Source: UBA668 sp049424465 (lineage in GTDB: Bacteria > Actinomycetota > Acidimicrobiia > Acidimicrobiales > Ilumatobacteraceae). From it: 5,602 nt of DNA. Under the pieces are notes generated by a model. It had not been told where the DNA came from, ran no database searches, and saw nothing but the letters and a program-made list of their open reading frames with translations. How positions within the stretch are numbered: the first letter of the stretch is position 1; each line of letters opens with the position of its first letter. Shown here piece after piece: positions 1 to 5,602 of this stretch. Location: assembly GCA_049424465.1 (NCBI GenBank), contig JBMSSR010000183.1, forward strand, positions 1-5,602, read 5' to 3'. The translations under genes were made by a program, and so were the position numbers.

Positions 1-2
1 CC

Positions 3-296
3 CCGCCCTTCAAGCAGGCCGAGTTCGACATCATGTACGGCAAGGGCATCAGCCGCGAGGGCTCGCTGCTCGACATGGCGGTCGACATGGGCATCGTGAA
101 GAAATCCGGTGCGTGGTTCACCTACGACGGCGAGCAACTCGGTCAGGGCCGCGAGAACGCGAAGACGTTCCTCGCCGAGAACCCCGAGATCACTGTCGAG
201 ATCGCCGAGAAGGTGAAGACCCAGGCTGGCATCGGTGCCGAGATCGACATGTCGGAGTTCACCGAGGACGACGACGAGCCGATCGACATCGACTGA
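3..296 (+). CDS. recA: RecA recombinase, C-terminal part (5' end outside window)
   Basis: This is the 3' end of recA; the reading frame is open from base 3 with no start inside the window, leaving 97 visible codons. RecA forms ATP-dependent filaments on single-stranded DNA in the cytoplasm, drives strand exchange and promotes LexA self-cleavage. Recognition rests on the family's conserved PPFKQAEFDIMYG stretch at the start of the window, followed by GISREGSLLDMAVDMG and KSGAWFTYDGEQLGQGRENA, which belong to the end of the core domain and the start of the C-terminal domain. The protein ends in a strongly acidic tail (TEDDDEPIDID), the autoregulatory feature typical of bacterial RecA. No intein is seen in the visible part, though the usual actinobacterial insertion sites lie upstream. 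No recX follows; miaB begins 21 bases downstream. An internal ATG at base 33 is Met within the conserved motif, not a start. Identification is very secure. Confidence 0.97.
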   Translation, partial: PPFKQAEFDIMYGKGISREGSLLDMAVDMGIVKKSGAWFTYDGEQLGQGRENAKTFLAENPEITVEIAEKVKTQAGIGAEIDMSEFTEDDDEPIDID

Positions 297-314
297 CCCA
301 GGGCTAGCCTTGGG
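297..314 (+). promoter_or_regulatory. GC-rich hairpin between recA and miaB
   Basis: Starting on the base after the recA stop codon, CCCAGGG (297-303) can pair with CCTTGGG (308-314) around a CTAG loop. The stem has seven pairs, one of them G-U. It fills 18 of the 21 intergenic bases and ends three bases before the miaB ATG. No T-run follows, so it does not look like a classical intrinsic terminator. By position it could lower miaB initiation, act as a weak attenuator or protect the recA 3' end. These roles are inferences; only the pairing potential is seen directly. Confidence 0.5.
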
Positions 315-317
315 ACC

Positions 318-1745
318 ATGTCCCGGCGGTACATCGTGCGCACCTTCGGGTGCCAGATGAACGAGCACGACTCCGAGCGGATCGCCGGTCTCCTCGAGAC
401 CGACGGTCTGCTCGTGGCCGAGTCCGAGGACGACGCCGACGTGGTGGTGCTCAACACCTGCTGCATCCGCGAGAACGCCGACAACAAGCTGTACGGCACC
501 CTCGGCCTGCTCAAGCGCTGGAAGTCCGAGCGCGAGGGGCGGCAGATCGTGGTGTCAGGTTGCCTGGCGCAGAAGGACCGCGATCTCGTCGGCACCAAGG
601 CGCCGTGGGTCGACGTCGTCCTCGGTACCCACAATGTGCACCGCACGGCCGATCTGCTGCAGGCGGCGGGCGAGCGCCACGACGGCCGGCCGATCGTCGA
701 GATCCTCGACGAGGCGGTGGTCGATGATCACCAGATGTTCCCGAGTGCCCTGCCAGCCCGTCGCGACTCGGGTCACTCGGCGTGGGTGACGATCCAGATC
801 GGGTGCGACAACCAGTGCGCGTTCTGCATCGTGCCGTCGGTCCGCGGCGCCGAGATGAGTCGTCCGTTCGCAGACGTGGTGGCCGAGGTACAGGCGCTTG
901 CTGCCGACGGGGTCACCGAGGTCACGCTGCTCGGCCAGAACGTGAACAGCTATGGCCGCGACCTCCAGCTCGCGGCCCGTCAGGACGGCGACGACACCGC
1001 CCGTCTCCGCCCCTTGTTCGCCGACCTCCTCCGTGAGGTCGGCAGCATCGCCGGTATCCGCCGTGTGCGGTACACGAGCCCACACCCCAAGGACATGCGC
1101 ACCGACACGTTCTCGGCGATGGCCGAGACCGCTGCGGTCTGCGAGCACCTGCACTACCCGCTGCAGTCGGGCAGCGATCGGGTGCTGGCCGCGATGCACC
1201 GCGGGTACACCGCCGAGCGATACCTCGAGCGGCTGGCCGAGGCGAGGCGACTGGTGCACGACCTTGCGGTGAGCACCGACATCATCGTCGGGTTCCCCGG
1301 CGAGACCGAGGACGACTTCGAGCACACGCTCGAGGTCGCGGCCGCTGCCGAGTACGACTACGCGTACATGTTCATCTTCTCGCCGCGCTCGGGCACCGAG
1401 GCGGCGACACTCGAACACCTCTTCGTCGACCCGGCGGTGGTGAGCGAGCGGTTCCAGCGGCTCCGCATCGTGGTCGAGCGCAGCGCACTCGCCCGTCATC
1501 AGGCGCGAGTCGGGCGCCTCGAGGAAGTCACCGTCGAAGGACCGAGCAAGAAGGACCCGTCGGTGCTGACCGGTCGGACGCGGCAGAACAAGCTCGTGCA
1601 TTTCGCCCCCGGCACGCCGCTGCGGGTCGGTGCCTATGCGACGGTCGAGGTCACCTCGGCGGCCCCGCATCACCTGATGGGACGGCTGGTCGACGTGATC
1701 GCCGAGCCCACCCACAAGCGGCGTATCGCCGTGATGGCAGGTTGA
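318..1745 (+). CDS. miaB: MiaB, tRNA-2-methylthio-N6-dimethylallyladenosine synthase
   Basis: A 475-residue radical-SAM methylthiotransferase, of normal family length. It adds the 2-methylthio group to i6A37 of tRNAs, using two 4Fe-4S clusters and S-adenosylmethionine. The N-terminal UPF0004 domain (about 1-115) has its three cluster cysteines, C12 (TFGCQMN), C48 (NTCC) and C82 (SGCLAQ). The radical-SAM core follows with the CxxxCxxC triad C163, C167 and C170 (GCDNQCAFC), then SPHPKD (254-259), QSGSD (283-287) and DIIVGFPGE (321-329). A TRAM RNA-binding domain occupies roughly 390-456. The family members MtaB and RimO are less likely, because the NTCCIRENA and YTSPHPKD signatures and the miaA neighbour favour MiaB. 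The ATG at 318 places the N terminus right at the conserved YIVRTFGCQ strand. It has only a weak Shine-Dalgarno, and the hairpin at 297-314 covers that region. The gene shares recA's reading frame and overlaps miaA by 4 bases. Confidence 0.96.
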   Translation: MSRRYIVRTFGCQMNEHDSERIAGLLETDGLLVAESEDDADVVVLNTCCIRENADNKLYGTLGLLKRWKSEREGRQIVVSGCLAQKDRDLVGTKAPWVDVVLGTHNVHRTADLLQAAGERHDGRPIVEILDEAVVDDHQMFPSALPARRDSGHSAWVTIQIGCDNQCAFCIVPSVRGAEMSRPFADVVAEVQALAADGVTEVTLLGQNVNSYGRDLQLAARQDGDDTARLRPLFADLLREVGSIAGIRRVRYTSPHPKDMRTDTFSAMAETAAVCEHLHYPLQSGSDRVLAAMHRGYTAERYLERLAEARRLVHDLAVSTDIIVGFPGETEDDFEHTLEVAAAAEYDYAYMFIFSPRSGTEAATLEHLFVDPAVVSERFQRLRIVVERSALARHQARVGRLEEVTVEGPSKKDPSVLTGRTRQNKLVHFAPGTPLRVGAYATVEVTSAAPHHLMGRLVDVIAEPTHKRRIAVMAG

Positions 1746-2650
1746 GGGCCCCGCTCGTCATCGTGGGCCCGACGGCGTCGGGCAAGAGCGATGTGGCGAT
1801 GGCGTACGCACAGCAGCACGGTGACGCCGAGATCGTGGTGGTCGACGCGATGCAGGTGTACCGGGGCATGGACATCGGGACGGCCAAGCCGACGGCCGAG
1901 GACCGTCGGGCGGTCGGGCACCACTGCATCGACCTCGTCGATCCCGGCAGCGAGTTCACGCTGGCCGAGCACACTGCTGCGGCGACCGCCGCGATCGAGG
2001 CGGTCGAACGGGTCGGCCACCGTCCGGTGCTGGTGGCCGGCACCGGGCTGTACCTGCGTGCGCTCACCGATCCCATGGACCTACCGGGACAGTGGCCCGA
2101 CATCCGCCGCGTGCTCGAGCTGCGTGCGCGTCGCGAAGGGGTGACTGCGCTGCACGCCGAGCTGCTGCTCGTCGACCCGTTGGCCGCCTCGCGCATGGAG
2201 CCCACCAACGAACGGCGCGTCGTGCGCGCCCTCGAGGTGGTCCTCGGCAGCGGCCGTCGGTTCTCGTCGTTCGGCCCCGGTCTCGACGAGTACCGCCCCA
2301 CGCGCTTCGCGATGGTCGGACTGCGGTGGCCCCGCCCGCAGCTGGCGCTGCGAATCGAACAGCGGGTGCACGGCATGATCGAGCGAGGGCTCGTCGACGA
2401 GGTCCGCGGGCTGATGGGCGCCCCCGACGGGTTGTCGCGTACGGCGTCGCAGGCACTCGGCTACCGCGAGATCGTCACCTACCTGGCCGGCCGGTGCACC
2501 CTCGACGAGGCGATCGAGGCGATCGTGCTGCACACGCGGCAGTACGCCGTGCGCCAGGAACGATGGTTCCGGCGTGACCCACGAATAGCGTGGGTGGACA
2601 TCGACGCCGATCCGGTGGCCACCCTGCTGCCCGTCCTCGAACGAACATGA
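1742..2650 (+). CDS. miaA: MiaA, tRNA dimethylallyltransferase
   Basis: A 302-residue cytoplasmic prenyltransferase. It transfers a dimethylallyl group from DMAPP to N6 of A37 in tRNAs reading UNN codons, making the i6A substrate of MiaB encoded just upstream. Visible hallmarks are the P-loop GPTASGKS (9-16), the substrate-recognition segment VDAMQVYRGMDIGTAKP with catalytic-type D35 (34-50), HHCIDLVDP, AGTGLYLRAL with T101 (the same number as the E. coli active-site threonine), the ERRVVRALEV helix, SQALGYREIVTYL, and the C-terminal TRQYAVRQERWFRRDP tRNA-contact region. The start is TTG at 1742, overlapping the miaB stop as TTGA. No in-frame ATG or GTG lies close upstream, and this start gives the usual short lead into the P-loop. 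Translation is probably coupled to miaB. The stop overlaps the dapF start as ATGA. Length and motifs are normal, with no sign of damage. Confidence 0.95.
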   Translation: MRAPLVIVGPTASGKSDVAMAYAQQHGDAEIVVVDAMQVYRGMDIGTAKPTAEDRRAVGHHCIDLVDPGSEFTLAEHTAAATAAIEAVERVGHRPVLVAGTGLYLRALTDPMDLPGQWPDIRRVLELRARREGVTALHAELLLVDPLAASRMEPTNERRVVRALEVVLGSGRRFSSFGPGLDEYRPTRFAMVGLRWPRPQLALRIEQRVHGMIERGLVDEVRGLMGAPDGLSRTASQALGYREIVTYLAGRCTLDEAIEAIVLHTRQYAVRQERWFRRDPRIAWVDIDADPVATLLPVLERT

Positions 2651-3450
2651 CCACAGTCCGACTCTCCAAGTTCCACGGCCTCGGCAACGACTTCCTCGTC
2701 GTGCTCGGCGACAGCGTTCCCGCGCTGGGCGACCCTGCTGGCGCAGCGGTCGAACTGTGCGACCGTCGGCGGGGCATCGGGGCCGACGGACTGTTGCTCG
2801 GCTCGCTGGCGGACGGCTACACCGCTCGCATGGTGCTGCACAATGCCGATGGTTCGCGGGCCGAGATCAGTGGCAATGGCATCCGGTGCTTCGCGCATGC
2901 GCTGTGGCTCGAGGATGCGACTCGGCTCGACCAGCGCATTGCGACCGACGCAGGTGATCGACTGGTCTCGATCACCCCGGGGGCAGATCCGACTGCGGTG
3001 CACGCGTCCGTCGACATGGGCGACGTGAGCGCCATCAATGCACCGTCTCGATGGGCCGCACTCGAGTGCGACCCGAGGCGACCCGTGGCACACCTCAGTC
3101 TCGGCAATCCGCACAGCGTCGTCGCGGTCGACGACGTCTGGGCGGTCGATCTGGTCGATCTCGGTGGGCGCGTGCCCGAGGTGAACCTCGAGATCGTCGA
3201 GGTGGGACCCGAGGATCAGGCCATCACGATGCGCGTGCACGAGCGCGGTGTCGGCATCACCGACGCCTGTGGCAGCGGCGCCTGTGCGAGCGCCTGGGCC
3301 GCACGGCAGTGGGGGATGGTGAGCGCGTCCGAGGTGCTCGTGCACATGCCGGGTGGTGACGCAGTGGTTCGGGTCGATCACCCCGCCGCGGGTCGGGTCA
3401 CGCTCGTCGGTCCCTCCACCTATGTCGGGGCCGTGCTGGTCGATCGATGA
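2647..3450 (+). CDS. dapF: Diaminopimelate epimerase DapF with Cys-to-Ser at the first catalytic position
   Basis: A 267-residue PLP-independent epimerase that interconverts LL- and meso-diaminopimelate, for lysine and peptidoglycan synthesis. The two-lobed DapF fold is evident: FHGLGNDF (9-16) and NADGS (66-70) in the first lobe; GNPHSVV (153-159), VNLEIVEV and HERGVGITDACGSGACAS (198-215) in the second. The family's substrate-binding residues appear as N14, N66, N154, N180, E199, R200, G209 and S210. The second catalytic cysteine is C208. The first, normally in a CGNG motif, is serine here: the stretch reads ISGNGIRC, with S75 (AGT at 2869-2871) where E. coli has Cys73. C81 matches the non-catalytic E. 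coli Cys79. The usual GET before ACGSGA is GIT. The ATG at 2647 is chosen because it overlaps the miaA stop (ATGA) and begins directly at the TVRLSKFHGLGND strand. The end overlaps hflX by ATGA. Family is sure; activity is an open question. Confidence 0.93.
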   Translation: MTTVRLSKFHGLGNDFLVVLGDSVPALGDPAGAAVELCDRRRGIGADGLLLGSLADGYTARMVLHNADGSRAEISGNGIRCFAHALWLEDATRLDQRIATDAGDRLVSITPGADPTAVHASVDMGDVSAINAPSRWAALECDPRRPVAHLSLGNPHSVVAVDDVWAVDLVDLGGRVPEVNLEIVEVGPEDQAITMRVHERGVGITDACGSGACASAWAARQWGMVSASEVLVHMPGGDAVVRVDHPAAGRVTLVGPSTYVGAVLVDR

Positions 3451-4766
3451 CGACGCCCTACAACGAGGCGCTCGGCGCCACGCTCATCGAGCGCACCAAG
3501 CGCGAGCGCATCGTCGTGGTGGGTGTCACCCTCCCGGGGCACACCGACGACGACACCGAGAGCGGGCTCGACGAACTCGAACTGCTCATCGACACTGCCG
3601 GCGCCGATGTCGTCGCGCGGTTGGCGCAGCGCCGCGACTCGCCCGACCACACGTGGTACATCGGCAAGGGCAAGGCCGACGAACTGCGCGAGATGTGCCT
3701 CGCCGTCGACGCCGACACCGTGGTGTTCGACAACGAACTCGCCCCGGCGCAGCAGTACAACCTGGAGAAGCTGCTCGGACGGACAGCGCTCGACCGCACC
3801 GCGGTCATCCTCGACATCTTCGCCCAGAACGCGCACACCCTCGAGGGCAAGGCGCAGGTCGAGCTGGCGCTGCTGCGCTATCGCCTGCCGCGTCTTCGTC
3901 GAGGGGCGACGGCGCGGCTGTCGCAGCAGCGTGGCGGTATCGGCGGCCGGTTCGGCAGCGGCGAGACCAAGCTCGAGGTCGACCGCCGGCGCATCATGCG
4001 GCGCATCAGCACCCTCGAGGGCGAGTTGCGCCAGCTGCAGCAGACACGCACGCTGCAGCGCAAGGGGCGTGACCGCAGCGGGCTGGCAGCGGTGACGATC
4101 GTCGGGTACACGAACGCCGGCAAGTCGACCCTGCTCAACCGGCTCACGCAGGCCGGGGTGCTGGCCGAGGACCGCCTGTTCGCGACGCTCGACCCGACCA
4201 CCCGCCGGCTGTCGCTGCCCGGTGGCGAACCCGTGCTGCTCACCGACACGGTGGGCTTCGTCCGCCGGCTGCCGCATGGCTTGGTCGAGGCGTTCAAGAG
4301 CACGCTCGAGGTCGCGAGTGCTGCCGACTTCCTCGTCCATGTGGTGGACTGCGCGGCCCCCGACCCCGAGGGGCAGATCGACGCCGTGCGAGAAGTGCTC
4401 GGCGAGATCGACGCGTTGCGTGTGCCCGAGCTGCTGGTGTTCAACAAGTCCGATGCGGCGCCCGAGGTGTCGGCGGGGCTCGTGGCCGACCACCCGGGAT
4501 CGGTCGCCGTCAGCGCACGCACCGGGGCGGGGATCGAGGTGTTCCTGCGCACGCTGGGCGACCGATTGCGGTCGATCACCGCGATCGTCGAGTTGCTCGT
4601 GCCGTACGAGCGGGGCGACGTGTTGGCGGCAGTGCACCGCGAGGGCGAGGTCGTCAGTACCTTCCACGACGACGGGGGAGTGCGTGTTCGCGCCCGGCTC
4701 TCCGATGCGTCGGCGGGCCGACTGTCGGCATTCGTCGTGCAGCCCGACGGCGATGCGGAACAATGA
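3447..4766 (+). CDS. hflX: HflX, ribosome-associated GTPase
   Basis: A 439-residue Obg-HflX superfamily GTPase that binds the 50S subunit; characterised relatives split stalled or stress-inactivated 70S ribosomes. The N-terminal HflX domain shows YIGKGKADEL, FDNELAPAQQYNLE and DRTAVILDIFAQNAHTLEGKAQVELA. It is followed by the arginine-rich linker and GIGGRFGSGETKLEVDRRRI near residue 170. The G domain is complete: G1 GYTNAGKST (220-228), G2 TLDPTTRR (247-254), G3 DTVGF (267-271), G4 NKSD (333-336) and G5 SART (356-359). A C-terminal HflX domain runs from about 375 to the end. The usual RGPGE loop before the LExDRR helix reads RFGSGE, one residue longer than in E. coli. The ATG at 3447 overlaps the dapF stop, there is no clear Shine-Dalgarno, and coupling is likely. 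The position after dapF is conserved in actinobacteria such as Mycobacterium. Confidence 0.96.
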   Translation: MTTPYNEALGATLIERTKRERIVVVGVTLPGHTDDDTESGLDELELLIDTAGADVVARLAQRRDSPDHTWYIGKGKADELREMCLAVDADTVVFDNELAPAQQYNLEKLLGRTALDRTAVILDIFAQNAHTLEGKAQVELALLRYRLPRLRRGATARLSQQRGGIGGRFGSGETKLEVDRRRIMRRISTLEGELRQLQQTRTLQRKGRDRSGLAAVTIVGYTNAGKSTLLNRLTQAGVLAEDRLFATLDPTTRRLSLPGGEPVLLTDTVGFVRRLPHGLVEAFKSTLEVASAADFLVHVVDCAAPDPEGQIDAVREVLGEIDALRVPELLVFNKSDAAPEVSAGLVADHPGSVAVSARTGAGIEVFLRTLGDRLRSITAIVELLVPYERGDVLAAVHREGEVVSTFHDDGGVRVRARLSDASAGRLSAFVVQPDGDAEQ

Positions 4767-4769
4767 GGG
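4765..4769 (+). promoter_or_regulatory. Shine-Dalgarno-like GAGGG for dapC
   Basis: GAGGG overlaps the hflX stop codon and lies 4 bases before the ATG at 4774. It is the clearest ribosome-binding match in the window and supports that ATG as the dapC start. Spacing is slightly short. It also marks the one junction after miaB where the genes do not overlap, so dapC probably initiates on its own rather than strictly by coupling. Confidence 0.6.
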
Positions 4770-4773
4770 CTGC

Positions 4774-5602
4774 ATGACTGACGCACCCGGCTTCGTGCCG
4801 CCCCCGTACCCGTACGACCGTCTCGACCGCCTGGCACCGCTCGCCAGGGCTCACGACGGCGGCATGGTCGACCTGTCGATCGGCACGCCGTGCGACCCAC
4901 CGCCGGCAGCAGTCGTGGCGGCGCTGTCGTCGAGCAACAGCGAACGCGGGTACCCACCGTCGATCGGGACCGAGGCGCTGCGAACGGCGATCCGAGGGTG
5001 GCTCGACCGACGGTTCGGCGTCGACGTGCCACTCGCCCAGATCGGGGCGTGCATCGGCACCAAGGAGTTCGTGGCCACCACGCCGCAGTACCTGCGCCTC
5101 CGCACGCCGTCCCGGGACACCGTCCTGTATCCGGCTGTCGCCTACCCCACCTACGAGATGGGCGCGGTGCTGGGTGGCTGCCGCCCGGTACCGGTGCCGG
5201 TGCGGCCGGACGGGTCACTGGCACTGGACACGGTCGCACCCGCCGACGCGGCGCGAGCCGTGATGCTGTGGGTCAACAGTCCGTCCAATCCCACCGGTGC
5301 GGTCAGCGACCTCCGCGACGCAGCAGCGTGGGGCCGTCGCCACGGCGTGCCCGTGTTCAGCGACGAGTGCTACGTCGAGTTCGTCTGGGACGGCACGCCG
5401 CACAGCATCCTCGAGACCGGTCTCGACGGGGTCGTCGCAGTGCACTCGCTGTCGAAGCGGTCGAACCTCGCCGGCCTGCGCGTCGGCTTCTACGCCGGCG
5501 ATGCGGCGATCGTCGACTACCTGCGCGAGGTGCGCAAGCACGTCGGCATGCTGGTGCCGGGTCCGGCGCAGGCGGCCGGTGCGGTCGCACTGGCCGCCGC
5601 CG
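4774..5602 (+). CDS. dapC: N-succinyldiaminopimelate aminotransferase DapC-type, partial (3' end outside window)
   Basis: A fold-type I PLP aminotransferase; 276 codons are visible and the frame is still open at the window end. From typical lengths of about 360-370 residues, roughly 90 are missing. It probably makes N-succinyl-LL-2,6-diaminopimelate from the keto precursor with glutamate as amino donor, in the succinylase DAP branch. The early stretch FVPPPYPYDRLDRL followed by VDLSIGTPCDPPP, IGTKEFVA and YPAVAYPTYEMGAVLGG resembles actinobacterial DapC more than general AspC-like enzymes. PLP residues visible are N172 in NSPSNPTG (168-175), D197 and Y200 in SDECY, the Schiff-base lysine K228 in HSLSKRSNLAG, and R236 in GLRVGF. 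The ATG at 4774 follows hflX by 7 bases and has a GAGGG site. Co-location with dapF supports the DAP role. An alternative would be an LL-DAP or other class I/II aminotransferase of unknown substrate. Confidence 0.85.
   Translation, partial: MTDAPGFVPPPYPYDRLDRLAPLARAHDGGMVDLSIGTPCDPPPAAVVAALSSSNSERGYPPSIGTEALRTAIRGWLDRRFGVDVPLAQIGACIGTKEFVATTPQYLRLRTPSRDTVLYPAVAYPTYEMGAVLGGCRPVPVPVRPDGSLALDTVAPADAARAVMLWVNSPSNPTGAVSDLRDAAAWGRRHGVPVFSDECYVEFVWDGTPHSILETGLDGVVAVHSLSKRSNLAGLRVGFYAGDAAIVDYLREVRKHVGMLVPGPAQAAGAVALAAA

Noticed and set aside
294..314. Selenocysteine insertion at the recA UGA with the following hairpin as SECIS
   Set aside because: The stem begins directly after UGA rather than at the usual bacterial SECIS distance, and RecA normally ends in such an acidic tail; a plain stop is far more likely.
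297..317. Intrinsic terminator after recA
   Set aside because: The hairpin is followed by ACCATG with no T-tract, and the miaB start is three bases away, so complete termination here is unlikely.
555..1715. Antisense open frame (386 codons) opposite miaB
   Set aside because: Low-complexity Arg/Gly/Asp/Val-rich translation without domain motifs; a GC-bias shadow of a clearly real gene.
2590..2646. Upstream in-frame start for dapF at 2590
   Set aside because: It would add 19 Gly/Arg-rich residues encoded inside miaA and not seen in DapF. The ATG at 2647 overlaps the miaA stop and starts at the conserved first strand.
2887..2889. Cys81 of DapF as the missing first catalytic cysteine
   Set aside because: It aligns with E. 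coli Cys79 (GNGxRC), which is not the catalytic residue; the catalytic position is six residues earlier and is Ser75. Functional rescue by Cys81 stays possible but is unproven.
3353..4072. Sense-strand open frame overlapping the end of dapF and start of hflX
   Set aside because: Arg/His/Ala-rich out-of-frame shadow with no motif, starting inside dapF's conserved C terminus.
3420..4775. Long antisense open frame (about 450 codons) opposite hflX
   Set aside because: It mirrors hflX almost exactly and arises from the high-GC third-position bias. Its translation is rich in Arg, His, Gln and Val with no recognisable motif, whereas hflX has all five G motifs.
3878..5239. Antisense open frame (453 codons) spanning the hflX-dapC junction
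   Set aside because: Ser/Arg/Pro/Thr-rich translation with no family resemblance, crossing two well-supported + strand genes.

Overview
The window is a densely packed, high-GC stretch with every gene on the + strand: the 3' end of recA, then complete miaB, miaA, dapF and hflX, then the 5' three quarters of a dapC-type aminotransferase. Gene order and sequence style point to an actinobacterium. MiaB carries an actinobacterial-looking CIVPSVRG stretch after its radical-SAM cysteines, the aminotransferase is closest in style to actinobacterial DapC, and recA/miaB/miaA/dapF/hflX synteny is typical of the phylum. A deep-branching group such as Acidimicrobiia is my inference, not something proven by the sequence.

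Layout: recA tail (3-296); a 21-base gap almost filled by a GC-rich hairpin (297-314); miaB (318-1745); miaA (1742-2650, TTG start); dapF (2647-3450); hflX (3447-4766); a 7-base gap with a Shine-Dalgarno-like GAGGG; dapC (4774 to beyond the window end). The three junctions from miaB to hflX are 4-base stop/start overlaps (TTGA, ATGA, ATGA). The block is therefore very probably one polycistronic unit with coupled translation. No promoter or convincing intrinsic terminator is visible, and no stretch over 300 bases lacks a gene.

Functionally, MiaA and MiaB act in sequence on A37 of tRNAs that read UNN codons (prenylation, then methylthiolation). HflX is a ribosome-binding GTPase. DapC and DapF catalyse two steps of the succinylase diaminopimelate pathway to lysine and peptidoglycan. 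RecA is the recombinase and SOS coprotease. So DNA repair, decoding quality, ribosome rescue and DAP synthesis share one transcript neighbourhood.

The most notable observation is in DapF. The first of the two catalytic cysteines (E. coli Cys73, in the C-G-N-G motif) is replaced by serine (Ser75, codon AGT), while the second cysteine and all the substrate-binding residues I could place are kept. Other points of interest are the hairpin between recA and miaB, the fact that recA and miaB share one reading frame separated by a single UGA, and the absence of recX. The region is otherwise conserved housekeeping DNA. I see no mobile element, CRISPR array, RNA gene or novel defence-type system.
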